Shown here: positions 41,022 through 51,470 of the stretch, piece after piece
Position numbering within the stretch: position 1 is the stretch's first letter
Layout: every line of letters starts with the position of its first letter
Source of the DNA: an uncultured Clostridia bacterium
GTDB lineage: Bacteria; Bacillota; Clostridia; UBA1381
Length of the DNA: 64,000 nt
NCBI GenBank assembly: GCA_947624485.1
Contig: CANQKM010000009.1
Location: 39,853-103,852 of the forward strand
Direction: 5' to 3'
Notes under the pieces: model-generated
Database searches by the model: none
Told to the model about the DNA's origin: nothing
Seen by the model: only the letters and a program-made list of their open reading frames with translations
Program-made: the position numbers and the translations under genes

Positions 41022-41853
41022 GCGTCTCACCCCCAAGCACGGAAATGAGCGCGTCAAACGCTTCGTCGGCGGTAATTGTATCGCGCGGTATATCTACGCC
41101 GAGCGCGCGGAGCTTGTACGCAAGCTCCGTCACCTGCGGCACGTCAAGTCCGAGCGATTTTATTTTTTCCACTTCGGAAAAGACCTCTCTCGGCGTGCCG
41201 TCGGTAACAATTTTGCCGTCGTCTATCACGACGACTCTGTCCGCTTCGGCTGCCTCGTCCATGTAGTGCGTTATAAGCACGACCGTTATGCCCTGCTCCT
41301 TGTTGAGCCGCTTAACGGTGCGCATAACTTCTTTTCTGCCCATCGGATCGAGCATGGCGGTCGGCTCGTCGAGTATGAGTATTTCGGGGTTCATGGCAAG
41401 CACCGACGCTATCGCGACGCGCTGCTTCTGACCGCCCGACAGCTTTGACGGCGCGCTTTGCGCGTACTTCGTCATGCCGACCGTTTTAAGGCACTCGTCC
41501 ACGCGCGCGCGTATCTCTTTGGGTTCCACGCCGAGATTTTCGGGCGCGAACGCAACCTCGTCCTCAACGACCGCGGCGACCATTTGATTGTCGGGGTTCT
41601 GGAACACCATACCCGCGCTGCGCCGTATATCGAACACGCGCTTTTCGTCGGACGTGTCGATACCGTTCACATACGCCTTGCCGCCCGACGGCAGCAGTAT
41701 GGCGTTGAACATTTTCGCGAGCGTTGATTTGCCGCTTCCGTTGTGACCGAGAACAGCCGTGAACGAGCCTTTTTCTATATTCAGATTTATATTTGACAAT
41801 ACCTCGTCCGTGCTGTCCTCATAGGCAAAGACAAGGTTTTCTGTTTTTATCAT
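41014..41853 (-). CDS. ecfA1: Energy-coupling factor transporter ATPase 1
   Basis: A 279-residue ABC ATPase. Walker A is GHNGSGKST, the Q-loop is [21 protein letters not shown], the signature is [14 protein letters not shown], Walker B is [12 protein letters not shown] and the H-loop is LITHYMDEA. The C-terminal extension [21 protein letters not shown] parallels that of ecfA2. It lies 14 bases after rarA with a weak SD (GTGAAG), suggesting coupling. Confidence 0.93.
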   Translation of the reverse strand: MIKTENLVFAYEDSTDEVLSNINLNIEKGSFTAVLGHNGSGKSTLAKMFNAILLPSGGKAYVNGIDTSDEKRVFDIRRSAGMVFQNPDNQMVAAVVEDEVAFAPENLGVEPKEIRARVDECLKTVGMTKYAQSAPSKLSGGQKQRVAIASVLAMNPEILILDEPTAMLDPMGRKEVMRTVKRLNKEQGITVVLITHYMDEAAEADRVVVIDDGKIVTDGTPREVFSEVEKIKSLGLDVPQVTELAYKLRALGVDIPRDTITADEAFDALISVLGGETRD

Positions 41854-41867
41854 ATTGCTTCACAATC

Positions 41868-43181
41868 CTATGAATTTTTCCATTCAAGAATTTTTTCGAG
41901 ACGTTCGCCTATTTTCTGCTCGCGTCCCTGATTTGTCGGGCGGTAGTAGCGCCTGCCCGCAAGCGAATCGGGCAGACACTGCATTTTCGCCATTTTTTCT
42001 TCGGTGTTGTGCGCGTACACGTAACCCTTGCCGTAGCCTTCTTCCTTCATAAGCCTTGTCGGCGCGTTGCGTATCTGCATCGGCACGGGTTCGGCGGGCG
42101 CATTGTTTATGTCGCGCTTTGTCTCTATGTCCGCGACCTCAAGCGCGTTCGACTTTGGCGCCATTGACAGGTACACGACCGCCTGCGCCAAATTTACGCT
42201 GCATTCCGGCATACCGATAAAGTGGCACGCCTGATACGCCGCGACGGCTATAAGGAGCGCGTTGCTGTCGGCAAGTCCCACGTCCTCGCTCGCGAACCGT
42301 ATAAGCCTGCGCGCGATGTAGAGCGGATCCTCGCCGCCGTAGAGCATACGCTCCATCCAGTAGAGAGCCGCGTCGGGATCGCTGTTGCGCATGGACTTGT
42401 GCAGCGCGGAGATTATATTGTAATGCTCCTCGCCCGTCTTGTCGTAGAGAAGCGAACGGCGGTTCATGCACTGCGCGAGCGTCTCGTCGTCGACCGTAAC
42501 GCCGTCCCCCGTCATTTTGCCGTTAAAGACAGCCATTTCAATCGTGTTGAGAGCCGTTCTCGCGTCGCCGTTCGCGAACCGCGCGATAAGAGAGAGCTGC
42601 TCGTCGTCCACCTTTACCTTCATGTTGCCGAGACCTTTTTCGCTCGTCACGGCGCGGCGGAGCATTTCAACCAAATCGTCCTCCTCGAGCGCCTTTAGGA
42701 TGAATACCTTGCAGCGTGACAAAAGAGCCGAGTTGATCTCAAACGACGGGTTTTCGGTCGTCGCTCCGACAAGTATAATACTGCCCTTTTCGACGTACGG
42801 CAGAAACGCGTCCTGCTGCGCCTTGTTGAAGCGGTGTATCTCGTCGGTAAACAGGAGCGTGCGTATACCCATTTTCCGCGCGTTTTCGGCGCGGTTCATA
42901 ATATCCTTAAGCTCCTTAACGCCGCTCGACGTTGCGCTGACCTCGACGAAATCCGCCTTTGTCTGCTTCGCGATTATCCGCGCGAGCGTTGTTTTGCCCA
43001 CGCCCGGCGGTCCCCAGAAAATCATGGAGGATATATTGTCGTTCTCTATCATCTGACGGAGTATCTTACCCTTGCCGACAAGATGCTTCTGACCGACGTA
43101 CTCGCCGAGCGTTTCCGGTCTTAAACGGCTCGCCAGCGGCGCACCCGTTTCGCGGTCGTCAAACATGTTAATCTGTTCCAT
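41868..43181 (-). CDS. rarA: Replication-associated recombination protein A (AAA ATPase)
   Basis: RarA/MgsA acts at stalled replication forks and is related to clamp-loader ATPases. Residues ~10-180 are the AAA domain: LGEYVGQKHLVGKGK, Walker A WGPPGVGKTTLAR, Walker B LLFTDEIHRFNKAQQD and sensor GATTENPSFEIN. The C-terminal half carries DPDAALYWMERMLYGGEDP and YGKGYVYAHN motifs of the MgsA tetramerisation region. 437 residues is normal. GAGGTACGAGGT lies before the ATG. A terminator sits just 13 bases upstream, so its promoter must overlap that region or expression relies on read-through. Confidence 0.93.
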   Translation of the reverse strand: MEQINMFDDRETGAPLASRLRPETLGEYVGQKHLVGKGKILRQMIENDNISSMIFWGPPGVGKTTLARIIAKQTKADFVEVSATSSGVKELKDIMNRAENARKMGIRTLLFTDEIHRFNKAQQDAFLPYVEKGSIILVGATTENPSFEINSALLSRCKVFILKALEEDDLVEMLRRAVTSEKGLGNMKVKVDDEQLSLIARFANGDARTALNTIEMAVFNGKMTGDGVTVDDETLAQCMNRRSLLYDKTGEEHYNIISALHKSMRNSDPDAALYWMERMLYGGEDPLYIARRLIRFASEDVGLADSNALLIAVAAYQACHFIGMPECSVNLAQAVVYLSMAPKSNALEVADIETKRDINNAPAEPVPMQIRNAPTRLMKEEGYGKGYVYAHNTEEKMAKMQCLPDSLAGRRYYRPTNQGREQKIGERLEKILEWKNS

Positions 43182-43194
43182 ACCTCGTACCTCT

Positions 43195-43228
43195 AAAAAG
43201 GCTGCCGGCGGATGTTACGCCGGAAGCC
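43195..43228 (-). terminator. Intrinsic terminator between the membrane protein gene and rarA
   Basis: GGCTTCCGGCG pairs with CGCCGGCAGCC (one mismatch) around seven bases, then TTTTT on the minus strand. It separates the pyrG-to-membrane-protein run from the rarA-to-ilvD run. Confidence 0.85.
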
Positions 43229-43236
43229 TGCTTAAA

Positions 43237-44007
43237 TCATTCGTCCTTAAACGGGAAAATATCCCCGAGAATTTCCTTCGCCTTATTTTTAACGCCCTCG
43301 CCCATGGGCTTTATAACCTTTGTTTCGCCGAGATCGTCCGCGCCGCCGTCATCGGAAGCTGTTTCCTTGCGGTGCGGCTTGTAATCCTTTTTGCTCGGCG
43401 TTTTAACGTCGTCGAAATCCTCCTCTATTTCCTCGCGCAGCGTCGGTCTTGCGGGGCGTACGCGCTCCGTTTTCGGTTTTGACTGCGCTTCCTCCCAGCG
43501 GCGGAAACGTTCCTCCTCCTCGGGTGACAGTTCCTTTACCGTGCTGCGCTGCTTAGGCTTTGCGGACGCGTCTATCTTTATTCCGAGGCTTTCGTTAAGG
43601 TTTTCAATATCTATTTCCTGCTCCGCGAAGCCGTCCACGCTCTTTACGAATTTATCATCGATATCGCGTCTTAAAGCACGTATTTCCGCGCCGATATGGT
43701 TGTCCTTCTTGGAAAGACGGTAAAAGCGGTTGCCCACCCAAAAGCTGAACGCGCCGTTTGCCAAAAGGATAAGTATAAACCATACAGCCGCGCCGCCCTT
43801 TGTGAGATATTTGCTGTTTGTAAATTCGGTCGTCTGCGCCGCCTGAATAGGCTGCTGTACGGGAGCCGAGGTTTCCGTTACCTGCGCGTCGGTCTGTCCG
43901 TCGTCCGTTTCCGGCTCCGCAAGCGCCAAAGGCGCAGCGGATAACATCATAATACCTGCCGCGAGCAATGCCATAAGCTTCTTTTTAACATTCATTTTCT
44001 TCACCAT
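43237..44007 (-). CDS. Single-pass membrane protein with charged cytoplasmic tail, unknown
   Basis: A 256-residue protein. A signal sequence ends near LALAEPE (residue 30). A ~40-residue Thr/Gln/Pro-rich external segment follows, then one transmembrane helix (VWFILILLANGAFSFWVG, 75-92). The rest is cytoplasmic: a short coiled-coil-like region (IGAEIRALRRDIDDKFVK), a LSPEEEERFRRWEEA helix and a long, highly charged, probably disordered tail. No domain is recognised. It follows the GAP1-like gene by 14 bases and is almost certainly cotranslated with it. This may make it the membrane partner of that protein, which is inference. Confidence 0.7.
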   Translation of the reverse strand: MVKKMNVKKKLMALLAAGIMMLSAAPLALAEPETDDGQTDAQVTETSAPVQQPIQAAQTTEFTNSKYLTKGGAAVWFILILLANGAFSFWVGNRFYRLSKKDNHIGAEIRALRRDIDDKFVKSVDGFAEQEIDIENLNESLGIKIDASAKPKQRSTVKELSPEEEERFRRWEEAQSKPKTERVRPARPTLREEIEEDFDDVKTPSKKDYKPHRKETASDDGGADDLGETKVIKPMGEGVKNKAKEILGDIFPFKDE

Positions 44008-44021
44008 ATATCCTTTCTTTC

Positions 44022-46163
44022 TTACGCAATTTCATTAAATAAATTCAGCATTTTCTTCCGTGCCGGAACATTCGGGAGAGCGTCCCTGCTCGCCGTATAC
44101 ACGCGCGTGTACGAGAGCAGCTTGTCCTCGTCGTTTTTGCTTTTGCCGTAGCCTATCAAAAACCATTCCCAGAAGCTCGGCGGCATCGTTTCGGCGTTTA
44201 CCATAAGCTCGTGGTAATGACCGGGCGACTCGATGATTTCGAGAGCGAGCTTCGGTATCATGAAGTTGTAGCACGACCGCTGCGCCGCGCGCATTTCCAT
44301 GAGCAGCTCGTATACCGCCTCCGCGCTTTTTTCCGCCTCTATCTGGTTGCCGTACGTGCTTTTCCAGCGGTACACGGCGTACAGAAGCCTTGAAATGAGA
44401 AGCGGCGCGTTGTTCGTGTAAATGTCGTTCATGACCTCCTCGCGCAGATCCGAATACGAGCCGCGCTGGTACGGTATGTACCCGACGCGTCCGAGCATAC
44501 GTCTGATTTTTTGTATATCCTTTTTCTGTCCCTCCTCGGACTTTATGCTCTTTTTGATCTTCACGCCGTACTTTTCCCAATCTTCGTCCTGATTGGAGCT
44601 TATGAATTTTGCGCAGCTCTTTTTCAGTGAGTTATCATCGGTCGAAGCGTCAAAGTACGCCACAAGCTCCGCAAGGTCGGCGGTTGTCCAGCCGTTGACG
44701 TTCTCGAACGGATTTACGTCGCTGCCCGTTATGACAATACGCGCCGCCGCTTCGGTGAACGTTTGAAGGTTCTCCCTTGAGCCGAGCCATTCCTTCCATG
44801 TGTCAACGCCGGACGTGTGCTTAATATCGGCGAACAGCTTCAATATATCCGCCGTATTTTTTTCGGGCATCGCGGCGCTGTTTACGCGCATAAGCTCTAT
44901 ATATCTGTCCAGATGTCCTTTGACGGCTGCCGCTATGCTTTCCGACGACTCATTGCCGAACGGGTTTGTCTCTATGGTAACATTTTCCCCGGCACACAGC
45001 TTTTCAATGTACTGGTCGATGTATATTTCCGTAATTTTTTCCTTTTCGCTTTCAAAAAGCTCAAGATTGTCGAACATTATTTTTGAAAGCTCGTACCGCA
45101 CGGCAGCCATGTTGATGTCGTTTATGGCGGGGTAAAGCTCCATTGTCCGCAGCCTGAACGCCTCGTCGCCGGCCGTCTTTTTAAGACGTATGAGCTTGCC
45201 GGCTATGCCGCTTTTTGTGGTGTTTTCACATGTCGCCTGCCACGCGAGGAACTGCTGCGGCGAGGTGAATTTGTACTTGTCGTATATTTCCCGAAGCTCC
45301 TTAACGGAGAAACGGAAAAGCATTGAGCGCGTGTCGCGCTCGAAACGCGTGTTTTCAATATCTATGTAAATGCAGTTCTTACGGACGTCAACCGCCTGCT
45401 GCGTTATGTTGTTCTGACCTTTGACCGTTCCGTGGAACACGATCTGCTTCTGCTTGTCGGAGGGGAGGTACACGTTGTACGTGGAAATACCGAGGTTTTC
45501 CGAGCAGTCGCGCGGCAGAAGCCACTTGAGCGCGAGCAGGTACATACGCGTAAGCTCCGGCTCGTTCGTCGCGATACAGACGTTTTTAATATCGCTCGAC
45601 ATAAGCATCTTCATTGCCTTGTCGAGAATATATGTAAGCTCGTTTTTATGATTGTCTATAAATTCGATAACCGATTGTTCAAGCCCCTCCGTGGGTTCAA
45701 TATCGTCGAGCGGCTTTAAGTAATGCACGATCTGTCCCGACAGATCCTTTTCGGTGAGATGTGTGCGGTACTTGGGATGGCTGCAGTATTTTTCCGGCAT
45801 AAAGTCGTCGGGAACGTCGTCAAACACGAACGCGTGCGCAAACACGTTGCCCGGATGACCTTCAAAGTCGTAGCCCGCGTAGGAAATCTGTATAGCGGCG
45901 TATCTGCCGTCCGACAGCCTAAGCGTGCGGAAAATTTTCGGGAACATCTCCGGCACGGCGGGATCGCACGGCTTGTTGCCGTATATGACGCCGCTGTTTT
46001 TCGGCAGACGGTAGGTGGAGAAGCGTATTATCTCGTCGATATTTCGTTTCGTGATTCCCTGCGTACAGGAAAACACCCGAAGTCCCGACTGATTTGCAAG
46101 ACCTATTTCCGCGTCGGACAGGCTGCATTTTACAGAGGTATATATCATTTGGTATACCTTCAT
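44022..46163 (-). CDS. Large unknown protein resembling GTPase-associated protein 1 (GAP1)
   Basis: A 713-residue cytoplasmic protein with no signal or membrane helix. The first ~200 residues resemble the GAP1 N-terminal domain described for predicted NTPase-based conflict systems. QMIYTSVKCSLSDAEIGLAN opens it, and a GRYAAIQISYAGYDFEGHPGNVFAHAF region (described) has the small-residue plus histidine pattern GHPGNVFAHAF. The rest is helical, with no motif I can name. The GTPase, vWA or TerD-like partners expected for such systems are not adjacent. The neighbours are two ABC exporters upstream and a membrane protein downstream. The family call is tentative and needs a profile search. Confidence 0.5.
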   Translation of the reverse strand: MKVYQMIYTSVKCSLSDAEIGLANQSGLRVFSCTQGITKRNIDEIIRFSTYRLPKNSGVIYGNKPCDPAVPEMFPKIFRTLRLSDGRYAAIQISYAGYDFEGHPGNVFAHAFVFDDVPDDFMPEKYCSHPKYRTHLTEKDLSGQIVHYLKPLDDIEPTEGLEQSVIEFIDNHKNELTYILDKAMKMLMSSDIKNVCIATNEPELTRMYLLALKWLLPRDCSENLGISTYNVYLPSDKQKQIVFHGTVKGQNNITQQAVDVRKNCIYIDIENTRFERDTRSMLFRFSVKELREIYDKYKFTSPQQFLAWQATCENTTKSGIAGKLIRLKKTAGDEAFRLRTMELYPAINDINMAAVRYELSKIMFDNLELFESEKEKITEIYIDQYIEKLCAGENVTIETNPFGNESSESIAAAVKGHLDRYIELMRVNSAAMPEKNTADILKLFADIKHTSGVDTWKEWLGSRENLQTFTEAAARIVITGSDVNPFENVNGWTTADLAELVAYFDASTDDNSLKKSCAKFISSNQDEDWEKYGVKIKKSIKSEEGQKKDIQKIRRMLGRVGYIPYQRGSYSDLREEVMNDIYTNNAPLLISRLLYAVYRWKSTYGNQIEAEKSAEAVYELLMEMRAAQRSCYNFMIPKLALEIIESPGHYHELMVNAETMPPSFWEWFLIGYGKSKNDEDKLLSYTRVYTASRDALPNVPARKKMLNLFNEIA

Positions 46164-46195
46164 ATGTTTACCATCCCTTTCTGTGTTTTATGCGC

Positions 46196-48025
46196 TTAGT
46201 CTAATTCCTTGATGCCCATGTAAAGCTCGTAATATCTGCCCTTCTTTTCGAGCAGCTCCTCATGTGAGCCGCGCTCTATGATCTCGCCATTTTCAAGCAC
46301 CATTATCGCGTCGGCGTTGCGTATAGTGGACAGGCGGTGCGCTATGACGAATGTCGTTCTGTTCTCCATAAGCGCGTCCATTGCCTTGTTTATCTTCTGC
46401 TCCGTGCGCGTATCGACCGACGAGGTAGCCTCGTCGAGAACGAGTATCGGCGCTTTTGACAGAGCCGCGCGCGCAATGTTCAGAAGTTGCCTCTGTCCCT
46501 GCGACAGATTTGAACCGTCGCCGCGCAGCATTGTGTCGTAATCGTCGGTCATGTTGCGGATAAAGCTGTGCGCCGACGAAGCCTGCGCCGCCATTCTTAC
46601 CTCCGCGTCCGTCGCGTCAAGTCTGCCGTAACGGATATTTTCCATGATCGTGCCGGTAAACAAATGCGTGTCCTGCAAGACCATAGCGATATTCTCGCGC
46701 AGGCTTTCAAGACTTATGTCGCGTATATCGATACCGTCGATCGTGATTTTACCCTCCTGTATATCGTAAAACCTCGTCATAAGGTTTGTAATCGTCGTCT
46801 TGCCCGCGCCCGTTGAACCCACGAGCGCGATTTTCTGACCGGGGTGCGCGTAGATCGATATATTTTTAAGTATCGTCTTGTCGGGGTTGTAGCCGAAGGT
46901 TACGTTTTCAAGCACAACGTCGCCCTTAACGTCCTTAAGCTCCAGCCTCTTGCCCTCGTCAAGCTCCGGAGCCTGATCCATAACGTCAAACACTCTCTCC
47001 GCGCCCGCGAGCGCCGACATGACGTTCGTGAGCTGCTGTGAAAGCTCGTTTATCGGTCTTGAGAACTGACGCGAGAAGTTTACGAACACGCCCAGACCGC
47101 CTATATCGAGCGACGCGAGCGGTATGCCGCCGCCCCACTGCGAGATAAACGCTATGACCGAGCCGACGCACGCGGTAAGCGTGTAGTTTACCTGTCCCAT
47201 CGCGTTCATGCACGGGCCCATAATACCGCCTATGAACTGTGCCTTTGACTGCGCGGTGCGCAGATTGTCGTTGAGGTGCGAGAAGCTGTCAACGACCTCG
47301 TCCTCGTGGTTAAACACCTTGACGACCTTCTGACCGGTGACGATTTCCTCAATATATCCGTTCACCTTGCCGAGAGCGGACTGCTGCGCGCTGAAGTGCT
47401 TGTGCGACTTGTTCGCGATAGTCGTTCCGACAAGCGCCATGAGCGGCGAGAACAAAATTGTCACGAGCGCTAAAATCCAGTTTGTGTAGATCATAAGCGC
47501 GAGCGTGCCTATGAGCGTAATGCTGCCCGAAAAAATCTGTATAATCGTGGAGTTGAGCATTTCGCCTATAATATCTACGTCGTTTGTGAAGCGGCTCATT
47601 ATGTCGCCGGTCGTGTTCCTGTCGAAATACCTTACCGGCAGCTTCTGCAGCTTCATAAACAAGTCGCTTCTTATCCTGTTCAGCGTACCCTGCGAAATGC
47701 CTATCATTATGCGCGACTGAATATATGTCGCGGCAACGCCCAGAAAGTAGATAACAGCCATTATGACAAGGTTTACCGCAAGCTCCGCTATTCGTTCCTC
47801 CGCGCTTTTGGCGGTTATGAGGTTGTTTATTATCGGCTTTAACATGTAAGTCGCCGAAAGCGTTGCCGCGCTTGAAATCATGACGCACAGCACCGCGCCG
47901 CCGAGCCTTAGCTTCTGCGTTTTCAAATACTGCGCGATACGTTTAATCGTCGCCTTCGCGTTTTTCGGCTTTGACCTTTTGCCGAACCGCTTTTCCTGCG
48001 ACTGTCTCGGTCCCATCGGAGGCAT
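46196..48025 (-). CDS. ABC exporter, fused permease-ATPase (second of a pair)
   Basis: A 609-residue multidrug-type half transporter. Residues ~45-345 form a six-helix ABC_membrane domain (KLPVRYFDRNTTGDIMSRFTND is the usual coupling region). The ATPase has Walker A GSTGAGKTT, signature NLSQGQRQLLNIARA, Walker B ILVLDEATSSVD and H-loop VIAHRLSTI. All sites are canonical. AAGGAGG sets the ATG at 48025, two bases before... the preceding stop at 48027; longer in-frame starts lie inside the upstream gene. It should form a heterodimer with its upstream neighbour, the standard LmrCD/BmrCD arrangement. Substrate unknown. Confidence 0.92.
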   Translation of the reverse strand: MPPMGPRQSQEKRFGKRSKPKNAKATIKRIAQYLKTQKLRLGGAVLCVMISSAATLSATYMLKPIINNLITAKSAEERIAELAVNLVIMAVIYFLGVAATYIQSRIMIGISQGTLNRIRSDLFMKLQKLPVRYFDRNTTGDIMSRFTNDVDIIGEMLNSTIIQIFSGSITLIGTLALMIYTNWILALVTILFSPLMALVGTTIANKSHKHFSAQQSALGKVNGYIEEIVTGQKVVKVFNHEDEVVDSFSHLNDNLRTAQSKAQFIGGIMGPCMNAMGQVNYTLTACVGSVIAFISQWGGGIPLASLDIGGLGVFVNFSRQFSRPINELSQQLTNVMSALAGAERVFDVMDQAPELDEGKRLELKDVKGDVVLENVTFGYNPDKTILKNISIYAHPGQKIALVGSTGAGKTTITNLMTRFYDIQEGKITIDGIDIRDISLESLRENIAMVLQDTHLFTGTIMENIRYGRLDATDAEVRMAAQASSAHSFIRNMTDDYDTMLRGDGSNLSQGQRQLLNIARAALSKAPILVLDEATSSVDTRTEQKINKAMDALMENRTTFVIAHRLSTIRNADAIMVLENGEIIERGSHEELLEKKGRYYELYMGIKELD

Positions 48026-48026
48026 A

Positions 48027-49775
48027 TCAACCAACCTCCTTTTCTCTGTCCATCTGCGAATAGTAAATCTCGCGGTACTCCTCGCAGTCACGCATAAGCT
48101 CGTCATGCCTGCCGATACCCGAAATTTTACCGTCGTCGAGGACGATTATTTTATCCGCGTCGATTACCGAGGAGATCCTCTGCGCGATTAAAATCTTTGT
48201 CGAATCCTTAAGCGACGTGTAGAACGCGGCGCGGATTTTCGATTCCGTAGCCGTGTCGACCGCGCTCGTGCTGTCGTCGAGTATGAGTATTTTCGGCTTC
48301 TTCAACAGCGCGCGGGCGATACAAAGACGCTGCTTCTGACCGCCCGACACGTTTACGCCGCCCTGACCGAGTTCCATGTCATAGCCTTCTGTGAAGTTCG
48401 AGATAAAGCTGTCCGCCTGCGCCGTTTCTGCGGCGGCCTGCATTTCCTCGTCGGTGGCGCTCTTGTCGCCCCACCTCAAATTTTCCGCGATAGAGCCGGA
48501 GAACAGCACGTTTTTCTGCAGTACCATGCCCACGCCGTCACGCAGGTGGCGAAGGCTGTAATCCTTTACGTTTACATCGTCAACAAGCACCTCGCCCGCC
48601 GTAACGTCGTAAAGACGCGGTATAAGCTGCACGAGCGACGACTTGCCAGAACCCGTCATACCGATTATGCCCACGACCTCGCCCGGCTCGGCTGTAAACG
48701 ATATGTTGTCGAGTATGTTTTCCTTTCGGTCGGCGTAGTATTTGAAGCTGACGTTGCGGAACTCAACCTTGCCGCGCTTTACCGTCAGTTCCTTGTTCGC
48801 CGCGCTGTCGTCGGTAAGATCGACCTCGGTCGCGAATACCTCTTTAATTCTCGACGAGGACGCGAGCGCACGGGAAAGCTGCAGAAACAGCATCGAAACC
48901 ATCATCAGCGACATGAGTATCTGCGTTATGTACGTCGTGAACGCCACAAGCTCCGCCGCGTTCATCGTGCCGTTTACAACGAAGTGACCGCCCGTCCATA
49001 CCATGACGAGCGTTGTTATATTCATCGCAAGCGTAACGACCGGCATCGTCGTTATGACGATACGCATTGCGCGCAGCGTCGTGTCCATGAGGTTGTTGTT
49101 CGCGTCGGTAAATTTCTTCGTTTCAAAATCCTGTCTCACGAACGACTTTATAACGCGCACGTTCGTGATGTTTTCCTGTATGCCGGAGTTGAGCCTGTCG
49201 AGCTTTTTCTGCATCGACTGGAAGCGCGGGAACGCCGTTCTCAAAAGCAGGAATATTGTGACGGCAAGCAGCGGTATGATAACGACGAGTATTGTCGCGA
49301 GCCGCGCGTTTATGGAGCAAGCCATAATAATGCCGCCTATCAGCATACCCGGGGAACGCATAGCCATTATAAGCAGCATTCTCACCATGTTCTGCATCTG
49401 CGTAATATCGTTCGTAAGACGCGTCACGAGCGAGCCGGTCGAAAAACCGTCTATGTTCTTGAACGAAAACGTCTGAACCTTCTCAAAAAGTCCCTTCCTC
49501 AAATCCGAGCTGAAACACACCGACGCCTTGATCGAAAAATAGTGACCGCCTATGCCGCCCATTATCTGTATCGCGATAAAGCCGAGCATCATAAGTCCGC
49601 GCGAGATTATGAAATTTATTCCGTAGCCCGCGGTCATCTCGCCGACGCCGTTCGCGACCATTATACTCATCATTTTCGGCAGCACAATTTCTCCCGCGAC
49701 CTCCGTGAGCATAAGCACCGGACCGAGCAGGAAAAACAGCGTGTAAGGCTTTATGTACTTCCAATAATACTTCAA
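48027..49775 (-). CDS. ABC exporter, fused permease-ATPase (first of a pair)
   Basis: A 582-residue half transporter. The membrane domain has TFSFKNIDGFSTGSLVTRLTND as its coupling region. The ATPase has Walker A GMTGSGKSS, signature NVSGGQKQRLCIARA and Walker B ILILDDSTSAVD. The residue after the Walker B aspartate is Asp rather than Glu, which marks a degenerate (non-hydrolysing) site, as in the first subunit of heterodimeric exporters. H-loop is LIAQRISSV, with Gln replacing His, also a degenerate-site hallmark. The TTG start at 49775 is supported by AAGGAAGT. It lies 31 bases after pyrG. Confidence 0.92.
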   Translation of the reverse strand: MKYYWKYIKPYTLFFLLGPVLMLTEVAGEIVLPKMMSIMVANGVGEMTAGYGINFIISRGLMMLGFIAIQIMGGIGGHYFSIKASVCFSSDLRKGLFEKVQTFSFKNIDGFSTGSLVTRLTNDITQMQNMVRMLLIMAMRSPGMLIGGIIMACSINARLATILVVIIPLLAVTIFLLLRTAFPRFQSMQKKLDRLNSGIQENITNVRVIKSFVRQDFETKKFTDANNNLMDTTLRAMRIVITTMPVVTLAMNITTLVMVWTGGHFVVNGTMNAAELVAFTTYITQILMSLMMVSMLFLQLSRALASSSRIKEVFATEVDLTDDSAANKELTVKRGKVEFRNVSFKYYADRKENILDNISFTAEPGEVVGIIGMTGSGKSSLVQLIPRLYDVTAGEVLVDDVNVKDYSLRHLRDGVGMVLQKNVLFSGSIAENLRWGDKSATDEEMQAAAETAQADSFISNFTEGYDMELGQGGVNVSGGQKQRLCIARALLKKPKILILDDSTSAVDTATESKIRAAFYTSLKDSTKILIAQRISSVIDADKIIVLDDGKISGIGRHDELMRDCEEYREIYYSQMDREKEVG

Positions 49776-49806
49776 ACCGATTACTTCCTTCCGTATTGCT
49801 TCATAG

Positions 49807-51450
<1,644 letters not shown>

Positions 51451-51470
51451 TCACCTTGTAAACCTGTAAA

